The notes: generated from the sequence alone by a model not told the origin. A stretch of 64,000 nt of DNA from JAPLDB01 sp038230515 (GCA_038230515.1 JBBRND010000003.1:124001-188000), one strand, 5' to 3'. Positions 47,191 through 56,260 are shown, numbered from the stretch's first letter. Numbers and translations: made by a program.

Positions 47191-47706
47191 GTGCGCAAGC
47201 CCCCTTTAGGGTTGGGGTGTGGGGAGGGTTTATGAAACTGAAAATTATTGTGGTTATATTTGTTCCATGGATAGAAGAATAATGTTTTATGGAGCAAAAC
47301 CTAAAATATTCGAAAGGGCAAGAGAGCTTCGCGAAAATATGACAGAGGCGGAAAAAATCTTGTGGGATGAATTGAAAGAAAATAAAATGGGAGTTCGTTT
47401 TAAACCGCAACATCCGGCAAGTATTTTCATCCTCGACTTTTACTGTCATGCTCTCAAAATTTGTATTGAATTGGATGGCGAAATACATCAATACCAAAAG
47501 CAATATGATGAATCAAGAACAGATGAGCTAAAAAAATTTGGAATAATGATAATTCGATTCAGCAACGAACAATTGTATAATGAAATAGAAACTGTGCTTA
47601 AAAAAATCGAGGAAGTAATTATTGAAAGAAGAAAATATATTTCAGAAAATCCGGACACGTAGAAACAATGCCTCCCCACACCCATCCCTAAAGAGGGCTG
47701 CCGCAC
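47191..47706 (+). mobile_element. DUF559 nuclease gene flanked by inverted REP-like repeats
   Basis: The left repeat (47191-47229) and right repeat (47669-47706) are inverted copies of each other, about 33 matching positions of 38 by eye, each containing CCCTTTAGGG and GTGTGGGGAGG. Between them lies little besides one DUF559 gene and a 37-base leader. Each end belongs to a larger hairpin whose outer arm lies just outside (47160-47183 on the left, 47720-47745 on the right). More copies of the same hairpin follow at 47805-48260. Mobility is inferred from this layout, not shown. Confidence 0.6.
47267..47662 (+). CDS. DUF559 (Vsr/PD-(D/E)XK-like) endonuclease-fold protein
   Basis: A 131-residue protein of the DUF559 family, related in fold to very-short-patch-repair nucleases. 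All family blocks are here: ARELRENMTEAEKILWDELK, VRFKPQHPASIFILDFYC and ICIELDGEIHQ, with the candidate metal and catalytic residues Asp in LDFYC, Glu in IELDG and Gln/His in FKPQHP. IMIIRFSNEQL is the last conserved strand. The frame is open upstream to a GTG at 47219 inside the repeat, but the ATG at 47267 fits the family N-terminus. Biochemical activity is unproved for most members; the flanking inverted repeats point to a role in moving or maintaining them. Confidence 0.85.
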   Translation: MDRRIMFYGAKPKIFERARELRENMTEAEKILWDELKENKMGVRFKPQHPASIFILDFYCHALKICIELDGEIHQYQKQYDESRTDELKKFGIMIIRFSNEQLYNEIETVLKKIEEVIIERRKYISENPDT

Positions 47707-48260
47707 AAATTGATATATGCGCTGGAACCCTTTAGGGTTGGGGTGAGCGCGGGGTGACTTATTTAAAACATTACCTTTATGGTCGGGGAAAGATATCTAT
47801 TTAGAATACCCTCTCACACCCCCATCCCTAAAGGGGGCTGCCCACAGATTGAGATATTCGCGCTGGCACCCTTTAGGGTTGGGGTGAGCGTAGGGCGACT
47901 TATTTTAGACATTACCCTCAGGGTTGGGGTGAGCGTGGGGCGACTTATTTTAAACATTACCTTTAGGATCGGGGAAAGATATGTATTTAGAATACCCTAT
48001 CACACCCCCATCCCTAAAGGGGGCTGCCCACAGATTGAGATATGCGCACTGGAACCCTTTAGAGAAAGGGGGCTGCCCACAGATTGAGATATGCGCACTG
48101 GAACCCTTTAGAGAAAGGGGGCTGCCGCACAGATTGAGATATGCGCGTTGGCACCCTTTAGGGTTGGGGTGAGCGTGGGACGACTTATTTTAGACATTAC
48201 CTTTAGGGTTGGGGTGAGCGCAGGGCGACTTATTTAAAAGGGGGTGGTGGGTATGCTTCC
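47671..48260. repeat. REP-like palindromic repeat array
   Basis: Several copies of one palindromic unit of about 75 bases: left arm ACCCCCATCCCTAAAGGG, a loop containing CACAGATTGAGATATGCGC, and right arm CCCTTTAGGGTTGGGGTGAG. A tail with GGGCGACTTATTT follows several copies. Copies begin near 47671, 47810 and 48001; the part at 48050-48170 contains partial tandem loop-plus-arm duplications, and single arms occur near 47915 and 48200. Open frames across this region are by-products of the repeats. Confidence 0.85.
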
Positions 48261-48303
48261 CTCTCACGCCACCCCCCCACCCCCCTAAAAAAACAATTAT
48301 TGG

Positions 48304-48332
48304 CTGTCGTTCCGAACGAAGTGAGGAATCTC
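48304..48332. repeat. dispersed TTCCGAACGAAGTGAGGA repeat
   Basis: The block TCGTTCCGAACGAAGTGAGG with TTCCGAACGAA as dyad is a short sequence I know as scattered through intergenic DNA in many Bacteroidota and some other phyla. It lies 14 bases past the stop of the response regulator and may form the end of its transcript. Confidence 0.55.
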
Positions 48333-48345
48333 TTAAACCGGGATA

Positions 48346-49023
48346 CTACTTCAAACTCACTCCACCTGCTTCGTTCACTACCCTGATAAAATCTGCTTCG
48401 CGGTGTACCTCCAGCTTGTCATAAATAATTGAGAAGTGATTGTTCACTGTGAAAACAGAAACTTTCATTTCTGCTGCAATCTCCTTGCGCGTTAATTTCT
48501 GCATGAAATAGAATATTACTTCCTTTTGCTTTGGTGTGCATCTGTCCAGCAATTCCTTTGCCCTGCGCATGCGGTTCACTGTTTCCTTCTTCGAATAAAA
48601 ATCGGGAAAGAGAGAGGGCTTTGCTTCCTCGCTCACATCACATTCTCCGTTCAACACCTTCATCAGCATGCGCATCATTTCTTTTGTACTGTCGCTGCGG
48701 CACACAATGCCATGAACACCCGCTTTGCGTATCCGTTCGTTTTCATTTGCACTAAGTGGCGGACAACTTGCAAGTATAAAAAGTCCGCTGTGCAACGCAA
48801 GCAGTTGCTTTACCAATTTGCTCAAGTCAAGATGCCTCATCAGCGGATTCACAATAACAACCCGCGGCTTGAACTTTTGCACATGCGCAAGCAGTTCATC
48901 CACGTTGGTGAAACTGCCGCTCACGCACAGTTCCCTGTTCTCTTTTATAATTGCGCGCCATCCCATCATCACAATTTCCTCCTCATCCAGCAGCGCAACC
49001 CGTGCAGGTTTCGCTTTTTTCAT
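48346..49023 (-). CDS. LuxR-family response regulator with degenerate receiver
   Basis: A 225-residue DNA-binding regulator. The receiver (about 5-125) keeps the acidic pocket (ALLDEEEIV) but the usual phospho-acceptor aspartate is replaced by Asn in VVIVNPLM, and the conserved Lys near the end by Arg in GIVCRSDS. The C-terminal half (about 150-215) is a normal LuxR-type helix-turn-helix (RCTPKQKEVIFYFMQKLTRKEIAAEMKVSVFTVNNHFSIIYDKLEV). So it probably acts independently of phosphorylation. No kinase is adjacent. The frame is open 15 codons further upstream, but ATG 49023 gives the family start. It is divergent from the seven-gene T9SS cluster and could control it (inference). Confidence 0.85.
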   Translation of the reverse strand: MKKAKPARVALLDEEEIVMMGWRAIIKENRELCVSGSFTNVDELLAHVQKFKPRVVIVNPLMRHLDLSKLVKQLLALHSGLFILASCPPLSANENERIRKAGVHGIVCRSDSTKEMMRMLMKVLNGECDVSEEAKPSLFPDFYSKKETVNRMRRAKELLDRCTPKQKEVIFYFMQKLTRKEIAAEMKVSVFTVNNHFSIIYDKLEVHREADFIRVVNEAGGVSLK

Positions 49024-49036
49024 GCAGTGTTTTTTT

Positions 49037-49090
49037 GGTTGATTAAGTAAATCCGGTTGCTTACCCAATTACTTCAATCAACCTGTTACC
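49037..49090. repeat. word-repeat hairpin upstream of the response regulator
   Basis: Left arm GGTTGATTAAGTAA and right arm TTACTTCAATCAACC pair across about 20 bases. Same word family as 13556-13653 and 63006-63174. It lies within the divergent region between the regulator and the T9SS cluster. Confidence 0.5.
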
Positions 49091-49243
49091 CAATTCAACA
49101 ACACAAAACTTCCAAAAAAATCCTTCACTGCATAAGGATTTTGACCAACGCCCGAAAACGCTTGGCGAACAAATCTTTTTCTTATTGGTAATGATAAACA
49201 GATTGCCTACTTTTCGGAAGTGAAAAAACTCACTCAAGAGGAA

Positions 49244-51139
49244 ATGAAAAAAGCTTTGATTATTCAACGGCTTGTCTGCCGAATTTTTTTTACCCAACGA
49301 ACCTTTAGTGCAGTTGGACTCTTCGTTTTTATTTTCTCTGTGTGCATGTGTTTCGGTCAGGGCGAAAACAATACCTGGTATTTCGGTTACGGAGCAGGCG
49401 TTGATTTTAATTCCGGCTCACCGGTTGCAATAAGTGGAGGTCAAACAGCGCAGCGCGAAGGAGTGGCAAGCGTATCTGATGCTTCCGGCAATCTCCTTTT
49501 TTATTCTGACGGACTAAGTGTTTGGGATCGCACGCATTCCTTCATGCCAAACGGAACAGGGCTGATGGGCGATCCATCATCTACTCAATCCGCAACCATT
49601 GTTCCTATTCCCGGAAATGCAAATCAGTATTATCTTTTCACATGCCCTGCCATCAATTCATCAAACGGGTTGCGCTATTCAATTGTTGACATGACTTTGA
49701 ATGCTGGCAATGGAGACATAGCTGCAACAAAAAATGTTTTGCTGCTCAATTCAACTACCGAACAGTGCACAACAGTGCCTGCAACGAACGGTTGCGTGTG
49801 GTTCATCACGCGGAAATTCAATCCTGTTTTTTATTCTTACCTCATAGATATTACAGGAATACATCCTCCGGTAATTTCAAATTGCGGATCGGTTTTCATG
49901 TCAATCAATATCAACGGTTTGGGATACATGAAACCATCTCCACTGAACAACAAAATTGCAATCGCTGATTATGGTGCTTCTTCAGCAGTTAGCTTTTTTG
50001 AATTATACGATTTTGATAACACAACTGGCTCTGTCAGCAATGCTATTCAACTCTCGCCTCCAACTAACGTAGTTTACGGCTGTTCATTTTCTCCTGATGG
50101 AACCAAATTTTATGGAGCACTATGGGGACCTTCTATTTACCAGTTCGACCTCACAGCCGGAAGCGCGGCTGCTATTCAGGCAACCGAAACATTAATAGGA
50201 AACACCAACGGAACTTCGGTAGGCGCTATGCAGATTGGTCCTGATCAGAAAATTTATGTTACCTCAGAAGGTGATTTATCACTTTCTGTAATTGATAATC
50301 CGAATGCGCTTGGCACAGCATGTAACTTTATTTTCGCATCGCTCCCTCTCAATGGAGGCACCTGCGGAATCGGTCTGCCATCAATTGTTCAATCAGTTTG
50401 CAATGTGATGCCCACAGCAGCATTTTTCGCTCCTCATCATATCTGCCCCGGCACCTGCACTGACTTTATCAATAACTCTCAGAATGCGACAACATACCTG
50501 TGGTCTTTTCCGGGTGCATCTCCTTCGACCAGCACTGATGCAAATCCTGTGAGCATCTGTTACAATACACCGGGCAATTATACCGTATCACTTATTGCGA
50601 CCAATGCCAGCGGAAGCGACACACTCATGCTGAATAATTACATCACCGTTTATCCGTACCCCGCTCCTCAAGGAATTGCACAGAGTGGCGATACCCTTTT
50701 TGCAAATGCAGGAGCAGTTTCTTATCAGTGGTATCATGGCGGGGTTCTCATTCCGGGCGCAACTGATTATTTTTATCTGGCAACATCCGGAGGAGATTAC
50801 AATGTAGTAGCAACAGATGCAAACCACTGCGAGGTGGAAGCAGCAATATTTGATGTAGTAGCGGCTGTTCAGTCAATGGTCAATGATCTATCGTCAATGG
50901 TCTATCCCAATCCTGTCGTTGATAAGTTAGTAGTCACCAGTTCGTTGTTAGTTGGAGCACCCATTGAGATTACAATTTACAATCTCCTTGGCGAAAAGGT
51001 ATTGGCTGTTTCTCCCCTCTCTCTTGGGAGAGTGGTCGGGGGAGAGGCCATTGACTGCCGACTTCTCCCCTCAGGCATCTACTACCTCGAAGTAACCGGT
51101 AGCGAAATAAAATTCAGAAAACAATTTGTCAAACAATAA
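49244..51139 (+). CDS. T9SS cluster protein 1: propeller plus shared cassette
   Basis: A 631-residue exported protein. After a signal region (about 1-42) comes a WD40/YncE-like propeller (about 45-390; NTWYFGYGAGVDFNSGSPVA, GVASVSDASGNLLFYSDG, MPNGTGLMGDPSSTQSATIVPIPG). Then the shared cassette: a PKD-like domain (FAPHHICPGTCTDF ... YNTPGNYTVSLIATNASGSDTL) and an Ig-like domain (YPYPAPQGIAQSGDTLFANAGAVSYQWYHGG ... VVATDANHCEVEAAIFDVV), then a type A sorting domain (VYPNPVVDKL, ITIYNLLGEKV, LLPSGIYYLEV). A short repeat is inserted in frame in the sorting domain (51011-51050). ATG 49244 is preferred over an in-frame GTG at 49220 because GAGG lies before it. First gene of seven. Confidence 0.85.
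   Translation: MKKALIIQRLVCRIFFTQRTFSAVGLFVFIFSVCMCFGQGENNTWYFGYGAGVDFNSGSPVAISGGQTAQREGVASVSDASGNLLFYSDGLSVWDRTHSFMPNGTGLMGDPSSTQSATIVPIPGNANQYYLFTCPAINSSNGLRYSIVDMTLNAGNGDIAATKNVLLLNSTTEQCTTVPATNGCVWFITRKFNPVFYSYLIDITGIHPPVISNCGSVFMSININGLGYMKPSPLNNKIAIADYGASSAVSFFELYDFDNTTGSVSNAIQLSPPTNVVYGCSFSPDGTKFYGALWGPSIYQFDLTAGSAAAIQATETLIGNTNGTSVGAMQIGPDQKIYVTSEGDLSLSVIDNPNALGTACNFIFASLPLNGGTCGIGLPSIVQSVCNVMPTAAFFAPHHICPGTCTDFINNSQNATTYLWSFPGASPSTSTDANPVSICYNTPGNYTVSLIATNASGSDTLMLNNYITVYPYPAPQGIAQSGDTLFANAGAVSYQWYHGGVLIPGATDYFYLATSGGDYNVVATDANHCEVEAAIFDVVAAVQSMVNDLSSMVYPNPVVDKLVVTSSLLVGAPIEITIYNLLGEKVLAVSPLSLGRVVGGEAIDCRLLPSGIYYLEVTGSEIKFRKQFVKQ
51011..51050 (+). repeat. in-frame palindromic insertion in a sorting domain
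   Basis: The stretch holds CTCCCCTCTCTCTTGGGAG and, further on, GGTCGGGGGAGAGG, arms of an imperfect hairpin rich in CTCCCC and GGGGAG. It adds about a dozen codons (SPLSLGRVVGGEA) between the IYNLLGEKV strand and the final GIYYLEV strand. The equivalent loop in neighbouring paralogues is different and mostly shorter. Confidence 0.6.
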
Positions 51140-51151
51140 AACCATTTCAGT

Positions 51152-52768
51152 ATGAAAAACTTCACCGTTGCTGTTTTTATTTTCTCGTCCCTGTTTGCAC
51201 AGGCAGATAGCTGGACGCAGAAAGCGAACTTTCCCGGCTTAGGAATTGATTTTCCCTTCTCCTTTTCAATCGGTAACAAAGGGTATGTGGGATGCGGACA
51301 AACAACCCAGGAATTCTGGGAGTACAATCCCGCAACAGATACATGGACACAGAAAGCAGATTTTGGCGGAACAGCCAGATGGGTGGCTACCGGATTTTCA
51401 ATCGGCAACAAAGGATATGCAGGATTGGGAACGGATGCAGCAGTTGCAATTCACTATCAGGATTTTTGGGAATATGATACCACAGCAAATGCCTGGACAC
51501 AGAAGGCAACTTTTGCCGGATTGCCAAGATATGGTGCCTTTGGTTTTTCAATCGGCAATTATGGATATATCTGTGCCGGAGGAATTGGCGGCACAACGTA
51601 CAATGATCTTTGGCAATACGATCCTATAGCTGATGCATGGACAGCAAAAGCAACCTTTCCCGGTCCATCGCGCGAAGAAACAAATGGCTTTGTTATCGGA
51701 ACCAACGCCTATATGGTTGGCGGCACAATGGATGGATCAACATTAAATGTACTTGCCGATTTGTGGGAGTACAACAGCATCACAGATTCATGGCTGCAGA
51801 AAGCAACCATGCCGGGTGTTGCCCGTTGCGATGCTGCAGCATTTGCAATTTGCGACAAGGGATATTTCGTAACTGGCGATCCATGTTATTGTATTGACAT
51901 TTGGCAATACAATGCTGCCAACGATTCATGGATTCAAAAGACAAATTTTGCCGGAGTCGGCCGTGATGAGCCGGCTTATTTTGCAATCGGAACAAAAGGA
52001 TACTTAGGGCTTGGTCAGTCAAATGATTTCTGGGAATACACTCCTGATACCGTGTATTGCAATTTAGTCGCTGCCTTCACCGCAGTAAATCATATTTGTC
52101 CTGGTACCTGTACCAACTTTACCAATGTTTCAGTCAATGCCACTTCTTATCAATGGATTTTTGCCGGAGCCACACCAGGCACAAGCACCGATAATAACCC
52201 AACCGGAATCTGTTACAATACACCGGGAAATTATTCAGTCACACTCATCGCAACAAACTCAACTTTCAGTGACACGCTTACGCTCAATAATTACGTCACC
52301 GTTTATCCGTACCCCGCTCCGCAAGGAATTGCACAGAGTGGCGATACATTGATTGCGAATCAGGGAGCCGTTTCTTATCAGTGGTATCATGGCGGGGTTC
52401 TCATTCCGGGCGCCACTGATTATTTTTATCTGGCAACATCCGGAGGAGATTACAATGTAGTAGCAACAGATGTAAACCACTGTGAGGTGGAAGCAGCAAT
52501 ATTTGATGTAGTAGCAGCTATTCAATCTGATATTTCAAGTTTGGGGTTTGAGGTTTATCCGAATCCGGTAGGGAACAAGTTAGTAATAAGCAGTCAGCAG
52601 TATGTATTAAATACAATTTCAATTTACAATCTACTTGGCGAAAAGGTTTACTCGGCTGCTGACTGCCGACTGCACACTGTGGACTGCCGACTTCTCCCCC
52701 CAGGCCTTTACCGGCTTGAGGTTTCATCAAACGATAAAATTCTACGCGCAAATTTCGTGAAGCAATAA
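51152..52768 (+). CDS. T9SS cluster protein 2: Kelch propeller plus shared cassette
   Basis: A 538-residue exported protein, 12 bases after protein 1. Signal peptide MKNFTVAVFIFSSLFAQA; Kelch-type propeller (about 20-300) with six repeats of the form W-x-QKA-F-G-x-R-x-x-A-FSIGNKGY-x-G-G-x-DFWEY. Then the PKD-like/Ig-like cassette (VNHICPGTCTNFTNVSVNATSYQW ... FYLATSGGDYNVVATDVNHCEVEAAIFDVV) and a type A sorting domain (FEVYPNPVGNKL, ISIYNLLGEKV, LLPPGLYRLEV). The cassette DNA (52295-52520) is nearly identical to that of protein 1 (50640-50880) although the N-terminal halves are unrelated. Confidence 0.87.
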   Translation: MKNFTVAVFIFSSLFAQADSWTQKANFPGLGIDFPFSFSIGNKGYVGCGQTTQEFWEYNPATDTWTQKADFGGTARWVATGFSIGNKGYAGLGTDAAVAIHYQDFWEYDTTANAWTQKATFAGLPRYGAFGFSIGNYGYICAGGIGGTTYNDLWQYDPIADAWTAKATFPGPSREETNGFVIGTNAYMVGGTMDGSTLNVLADLWEYNSITDSWLQKATMPGVARCDAAAFAICDKGYFVTGDPCYCIDIWQYNAANDSWIQKTNFAGVGRDEPAYFAIGTKGYLGLGQSNDFWEYTPDTVYCNLVAAFTAVNHICPGTCTNFTNVSVNATSYQWIFAGATPGTSTDNNPTGICYNTPGNYSVTLIATNSTFSDTLTLNNYVTVYPYPAPQGIAQSGDTLIANQGAVSYQWYHGGVLIPGATDYFYLATSGGDYNVVATDVNHCEVEAAIFDVVAAIQSDISSLGFEVYPNPVGNKLVISSQQYVLNTISIYNLLGEKVYSAADCRLHTVDCRLLPPGLYRLEVSSNDKILRANFVKQ

Positions 52769-52876
52769 TCCTAAACAGGGCTTTAACCAACATATCCAAT
52801 AACTTAATTTCCCAATCAACCAATATTTCCTAATTTAGTCCCTCCAAATTTTATCACACATTAAATTTCCAATCCG

Positions 52877-54382
52877 ATGAAAAAAACTTTACTATTTGTT
52901 GCAATGAGTTTTATCTTCTGCAACTATTCAAACGCACAAGTATTTTGTGTGTTGTGTTTCGATCAGAATGATTCAGTAAGCTACAATGTAAACAATCTTA
53001 TCCTGAATGGTGGTATGGAAAATTCTACCTGTGCTCCGTGGCCCGCAGGAGACAGGTATTGTCCGAACTCTGCCGCTTACAACTGCGACATTACAAACTG
53101 GACGTGTACAGGTGGCGGAGCAAGTACCTACGCCTGCATGATGGACAGTACTTATTTTCACATTGTAGAAGGATTGCGCGCTGCATACTTCGGAAATTTC
53201 TTTTCGCAGAATTGCTCAGCAACAACAGGAGATACATCTTGTCTTACAATGAGTGATTGCGAAGCGGGCGGATTACCTGCTGGATTTCCAACAAACGATC
53301 CGACTTATGGCGGTACCACCGGAATAAGTCTGGAACAAACGGTAAACGGATTAACTCCCGGAGCAGCGTATGTACTCGAGTTCTGGGCAGGTGGCGAATG
53401 GAGTTTTACAGATAGAGGAATGTTTGGTGTTGATGTGGGCTTCGGAAATATTCTTCTCCGCGACAAGCCAAGCACTACCAATCCGCTGGACCAGATGACA
53501 AGATTTATCATTCTCTTTGTTGCAAATTCTCCTTCTCATACCATCAAGTTCACTAACTGGGGACACATCTGCAACACCTGCACTGAACTAATTCTTGATG
53601 ATGTTAAATTGTACACGCTTGCAGAACTTAATCCTTCTGTAAATCCGTGCACGGTACCCGTGCCTATTGCAGTCTTTAATGCACCAAATCATATTTGTCC
53701 CGGCACATGCACAGCGTTCAATAATCTTTCGCTCAATGCAACTTCCTATCTGTGGTCTTTTACAGGTGCAACGCCAAACACGAGCACCGATGTTAACCCC
53801 ACTAATATTTGCTACAACACCCCTGGCGCTTATCCGGTTTCACTCATAGCAACCAGCGCATCCGGAAGCGATACACTTACGTTGAATAATTACATTACTG
53901 TATATCCTTACCCTGCTCCACAAGGAATTTCACAGAGCGGGGATACACTTTTTGCAAATCAGGGAGCAGTAAGTTATCAATGGTATCACACAGGAGTTCT
54001 TATTCCCGGAGCTACTGATTATTTTTATGTGGCACAGGGAAGTGGCGACTTCAATGTAGTTTGTACTGATAACAACAACTGCCAAGTTGAGGCAGCGATT
54101 TTTGATGTGGTTGCTTCTGTTCAGTCGGTGAGGGGTAGCAGGCAGTTTGCAATTTATCCGAATCCTGCCGGAAACAAGTTAGTTGTGAGAAGTTCGGAGA
54201 TCGGAGGCAAGGAAATTTTGATTTATAATCTGCTTGGCGAAAAGATGATGGATGTTCTACCTCAAACTTCAACGCTAAAACCCGAAACTACACTTGATGT
54301 GAAAGCATTGAACCCGGGAATGTACATGATAGAGGTTTTATCAGCAGAAAAAACAATGCGTTCGAAATTCGTGAAGAAATAA
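52877..54382 (+). CDS. T9SS cluster protein 3: cysteine-rich binding domain plus shared cassette
   Basis: A 501-residue exported protein. Signal peptide about 1-21. The N-terminal domain (about 25-265) is cysteine-rich and jelly-roll-like, of the carbohydrate-binding sort seen with extracellular enzymes (NLILNGGMENSTCAPWPAGDRYCPNSAAYNCDITNWTCTGG; LTPGAAYVLEFWAGGEW; LILDDVKLYTL). Then the shared cassette (NHICPGTCTAFNNLSLNATSYLW ... FNVVCTDNNNCQVEAAIFDVV) and a type A sorting domain (FAIYPNPAGNKLVV, ILIYNLLGEKM, LNPGMYMIEV). The gap from protein 2 is 108 bases, the largest in the cluster, with word-repeat remnants, so it may hold an internal promoter. Confidence 0.85.
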   Translation: MKKTLLFVAMSFIFCNYSNAQVFCVLCFDQNDSVSYNVNNLILNGGMENSTCAPWPAGDRYCPNSAAYNCDITNWTCTGGGASTYACMMDSTYFHIVEGLRAAYFGNFFSQNCSATTGDTSCLTMSDCEAGGLPAGFPTNDPTYGGTTGISLEQTVNGLTPGAAYVLEFWAGGEWSFTDRGMFGVDVGFGNILLRDKPSTTNPLDQMTRFIILFVANSPSHTIKFTNWGHICNTCTELILDDVKLYTLAELNPSVNPCTVPVPIAVFNAPNHICPGTCTAFNNLSLNATSYLWSFTGATPNTSTDVNPTNICYNTPGAYPVSLIATSASGSDTLTLNNYITVYPYPAPQGISQSGDTLFANQGAVSYQWYHTGVLIPGATDYFYVAQGSGDFNVVCTDNNNCQVEAAIFDVVASVQSVRGSRQFAIYPNPAGNKLVVRSSEIGGKEILIYNLLGEKMMDVLPQTSTLKPETTLDVKALNPGMYMIEVLSAEKTMRSKFVKK

Positions 54383-54391
54383 TTTCTTCTC

Positions 54392-56260
54392 ATGAAAAAA
54401 GTTTTTTCTTTTTTCTTAATTCTTAACTCCTCCTTTTTAATTTGTAATTCTGTCAGGGCGCAGAAGGAGGCGAACCAGTGGTATTTCAGTTGGCTAGTGA
54501 GTGTTGATTTCAATAGCGGTACTCCGGTGGCTACGAACAACAGCGCGATGAATCAGTACGAAGGTTGTTCTTCCATTGCTGATAAAAACACAGGAGCAAT
54601 TCTTATTTACAGTGACGGGCAAAATGTGTATGCAGGCAATCATACCTTGATGCCGAACGGCACCGGGTTGACGGGCGATCAAAGCAGCGCGCAGAGTGCG
54701 CTCATTGTTCCGATGCCGGGAAACAGCACACAGTATTATGTGTTTACTGCAGGCGAATTTTTTTCAGGCGGAGTAGCGGGCTACCACTACAGCATTGTTG
54801 ATCTTACTTTAAATGGAGGATGGGGAGATGTATCAGCAACAAAGAATGTGTTGCTCTATGCACCTGCATGCGAAAAACTTTGTGCCGTAAAAAATGCAGC
54901 GGGCACAGGATACTGGATTGCTACGCATGAGTTCACCGGGAATAATTTTGAACTGTTTGAAGTAACTGCTGCCGGAGTATCAGCGCCACTCATTGTTCCA
55001 TGCGGCACAGTTTACACTGTGGATGAGCCGATCGGCTGCATGAAATTTTCTCCTGATGGCACCCGTCTTGCCACTGTTCTCTCTGGACAAAACAGCGCAG
55101 AGGTTTATGATTTTGATGCAAGCACGGGAATGATTTCAAATCCGCTTACGATCACCAATGTTGCAAACAATCTTTATGTTTACGGAATCAGTTTCTCACC
55201 AAACGGATCGTTGCTTTATGCGGGAGAAGAAAATACAAACACTTTGAGTCAGTTTGATCTCTCATCGGGAAATGCTGCAACGATTACTGCAAGCAAAGTA
55301 ATTGTCGGAACTACATCGCTGTCTTCAGCATTTCAGGGAATGCAACTTGCGCCTGACGGCAAATTATATCTGGCGCATAACGGAGGATTTTATCTCGGAG
55401 TTGTAAATTATCCTGATAGTCTTGGCGCTCCATCCAATTATGTTGACACCGGATTTTATTTGGGCGGTCAAACCTGTGGATACGGATTACCTGGTTTTGT
55501 TGAAAATCTTTTCATGGAAAACATTGCTCCTGTTGCACTGTTCTCTGCACCGAATCACATTTGTCCGGGCACTTGCACCAACTTTATTAATCTCTCACAG
55601 AATTCAACTTCTTATCAATGGACTTTTGCAGGAGCGAATCCTTCAACAAGCACCGATATAAATCCAACAAGTATTTGTTACAACACTCCAGGAAATTATT
55701 CTGTTCAACTCATTGTAACAAATGCATTCAATAGCGATACACTAACACTGAATAATTACATCACTGTATATCCATCACCACCTCCACAAGGAATTACTCA
55801 GAATGGAGATACCCTTTTTGCAAATCAGGGGGCGGTAAGTTATCAGTGGTACCATGCTGGAAATAGTATTCCCGGAGCAACAGATTATTTTTATGTTGCA
55901 ACTGAAGGTGGAGATTTCAATGTTGTGGCAACAGATGCAAATGGATGCGAAGTGGAAGCAGCGATATTTGATGTTGTGGCGTCTGTTCAGTCGTTAAGTG
56001 GTAGCGGGCAGTTTGCAATTTATCCGAATCCTGTATTGGACAAATGCACGATTCGCGATTCACAATTCATGATGGGAGTAGCCGTCACAATAACTATTTA
56101 CAATATGATTGGCGCGACTGTTCAATTCGAAATCAAGAAACATCCCGATAGCTATCTGGATGAAGTGAGTGTTGATGTTCATACGTTGCCCTCAGGCATT
56201 TACTGGTTGGAAGTTTCATCAGGCGAAAAAATATTCCGCACCAAATTCATGAAACAGTAA
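54392..56260 (+). CDS. T9SS cluster protein 4: propeller plus shared cassette
   Basis: A 622-residue exported protein, 9 bases after protein 3. Signal peptide MKKVFSFFLILNSSFLICNSVRA, encoded by TTAATTCTTAACTCCTCC-type words. The propeller (about 25-375) is of the protein 1 type (NQWYFSWLVSVDFNSGTPVA, DKNTGAILIYSDGQNVY, MPNGTGLTGDQSSAQSALIVPMPG, KFSPDGTRLATVLSG). Then the shared cassette (NHICPGTCTNFINLSQNSTSYQW ... VVATDANGCEVEAAIFDVV) and a type A sorting domain (FAIYPNPVLDKC, ITIYNMIGATV, LPSGIYWLEV). A word repeat (56046-56074) lies in frame between YPNPV and ITIYN. Confidence 0.87.
   Translation: MKKVFSFFLILNSSFLICNSVRAQKEANQWYFSWLVSVDFNSGTPVATNNSAMNQYEGCSSIADKNTGAILIYSDGQNVYAGNHTLMPNGTGLTGDQSSAQSALIVPMPGNSTQYYVFTAGEFFSGGVAGYHYSIVDLTLNGGWGDVSATKNVLLYAPACEKLCAVKNAAGTGYWIATHEFTGNNFELFEVTAAGVSAPLIVPCGTVYTVDEPIGCMKFSPDGTRLATVLSGQNSAEVYDFDASTGMISNPLTITNVANNLYVYGISFSPNGSLLYAGEENTNTLSQFDLSSGNAATITASKVIVGTTSLSSAFQGMQLAPDGKLYLAHNGGFYLGVVNYPDSLGAPSNYVDTGFYLGGQTCGYGLPGFVENLFMENIAPVALFSAPNHICPGTCTNFINLSQNSTSYQWTFAGANPSTSTDINPTSICYNTPGNYSVQLIVTNAFNSDTLTLNNYITVYPSPPPQGITQNGDTLFANQGAVSYQWYHAGNSIPGATDYFYVATEGGDFNVVATDANGCEVEAAIFDVVASVQSLSGSGQFAIYPNPVLDKCTIRDSQFMMGVAVTITIYNMIGATVQFEIKKHPDSYLDEVSVDVHTLPSGIYWLEVSSGEKIFRTKFMKQ

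Noticed and set aside
47779..48172. Small frames of 60-100 residues in the REP-like region
   Set aside because: They consist only of translated palindrome copies (PLGVGVSVGRLI-type repeats) and differ in frame between copies.
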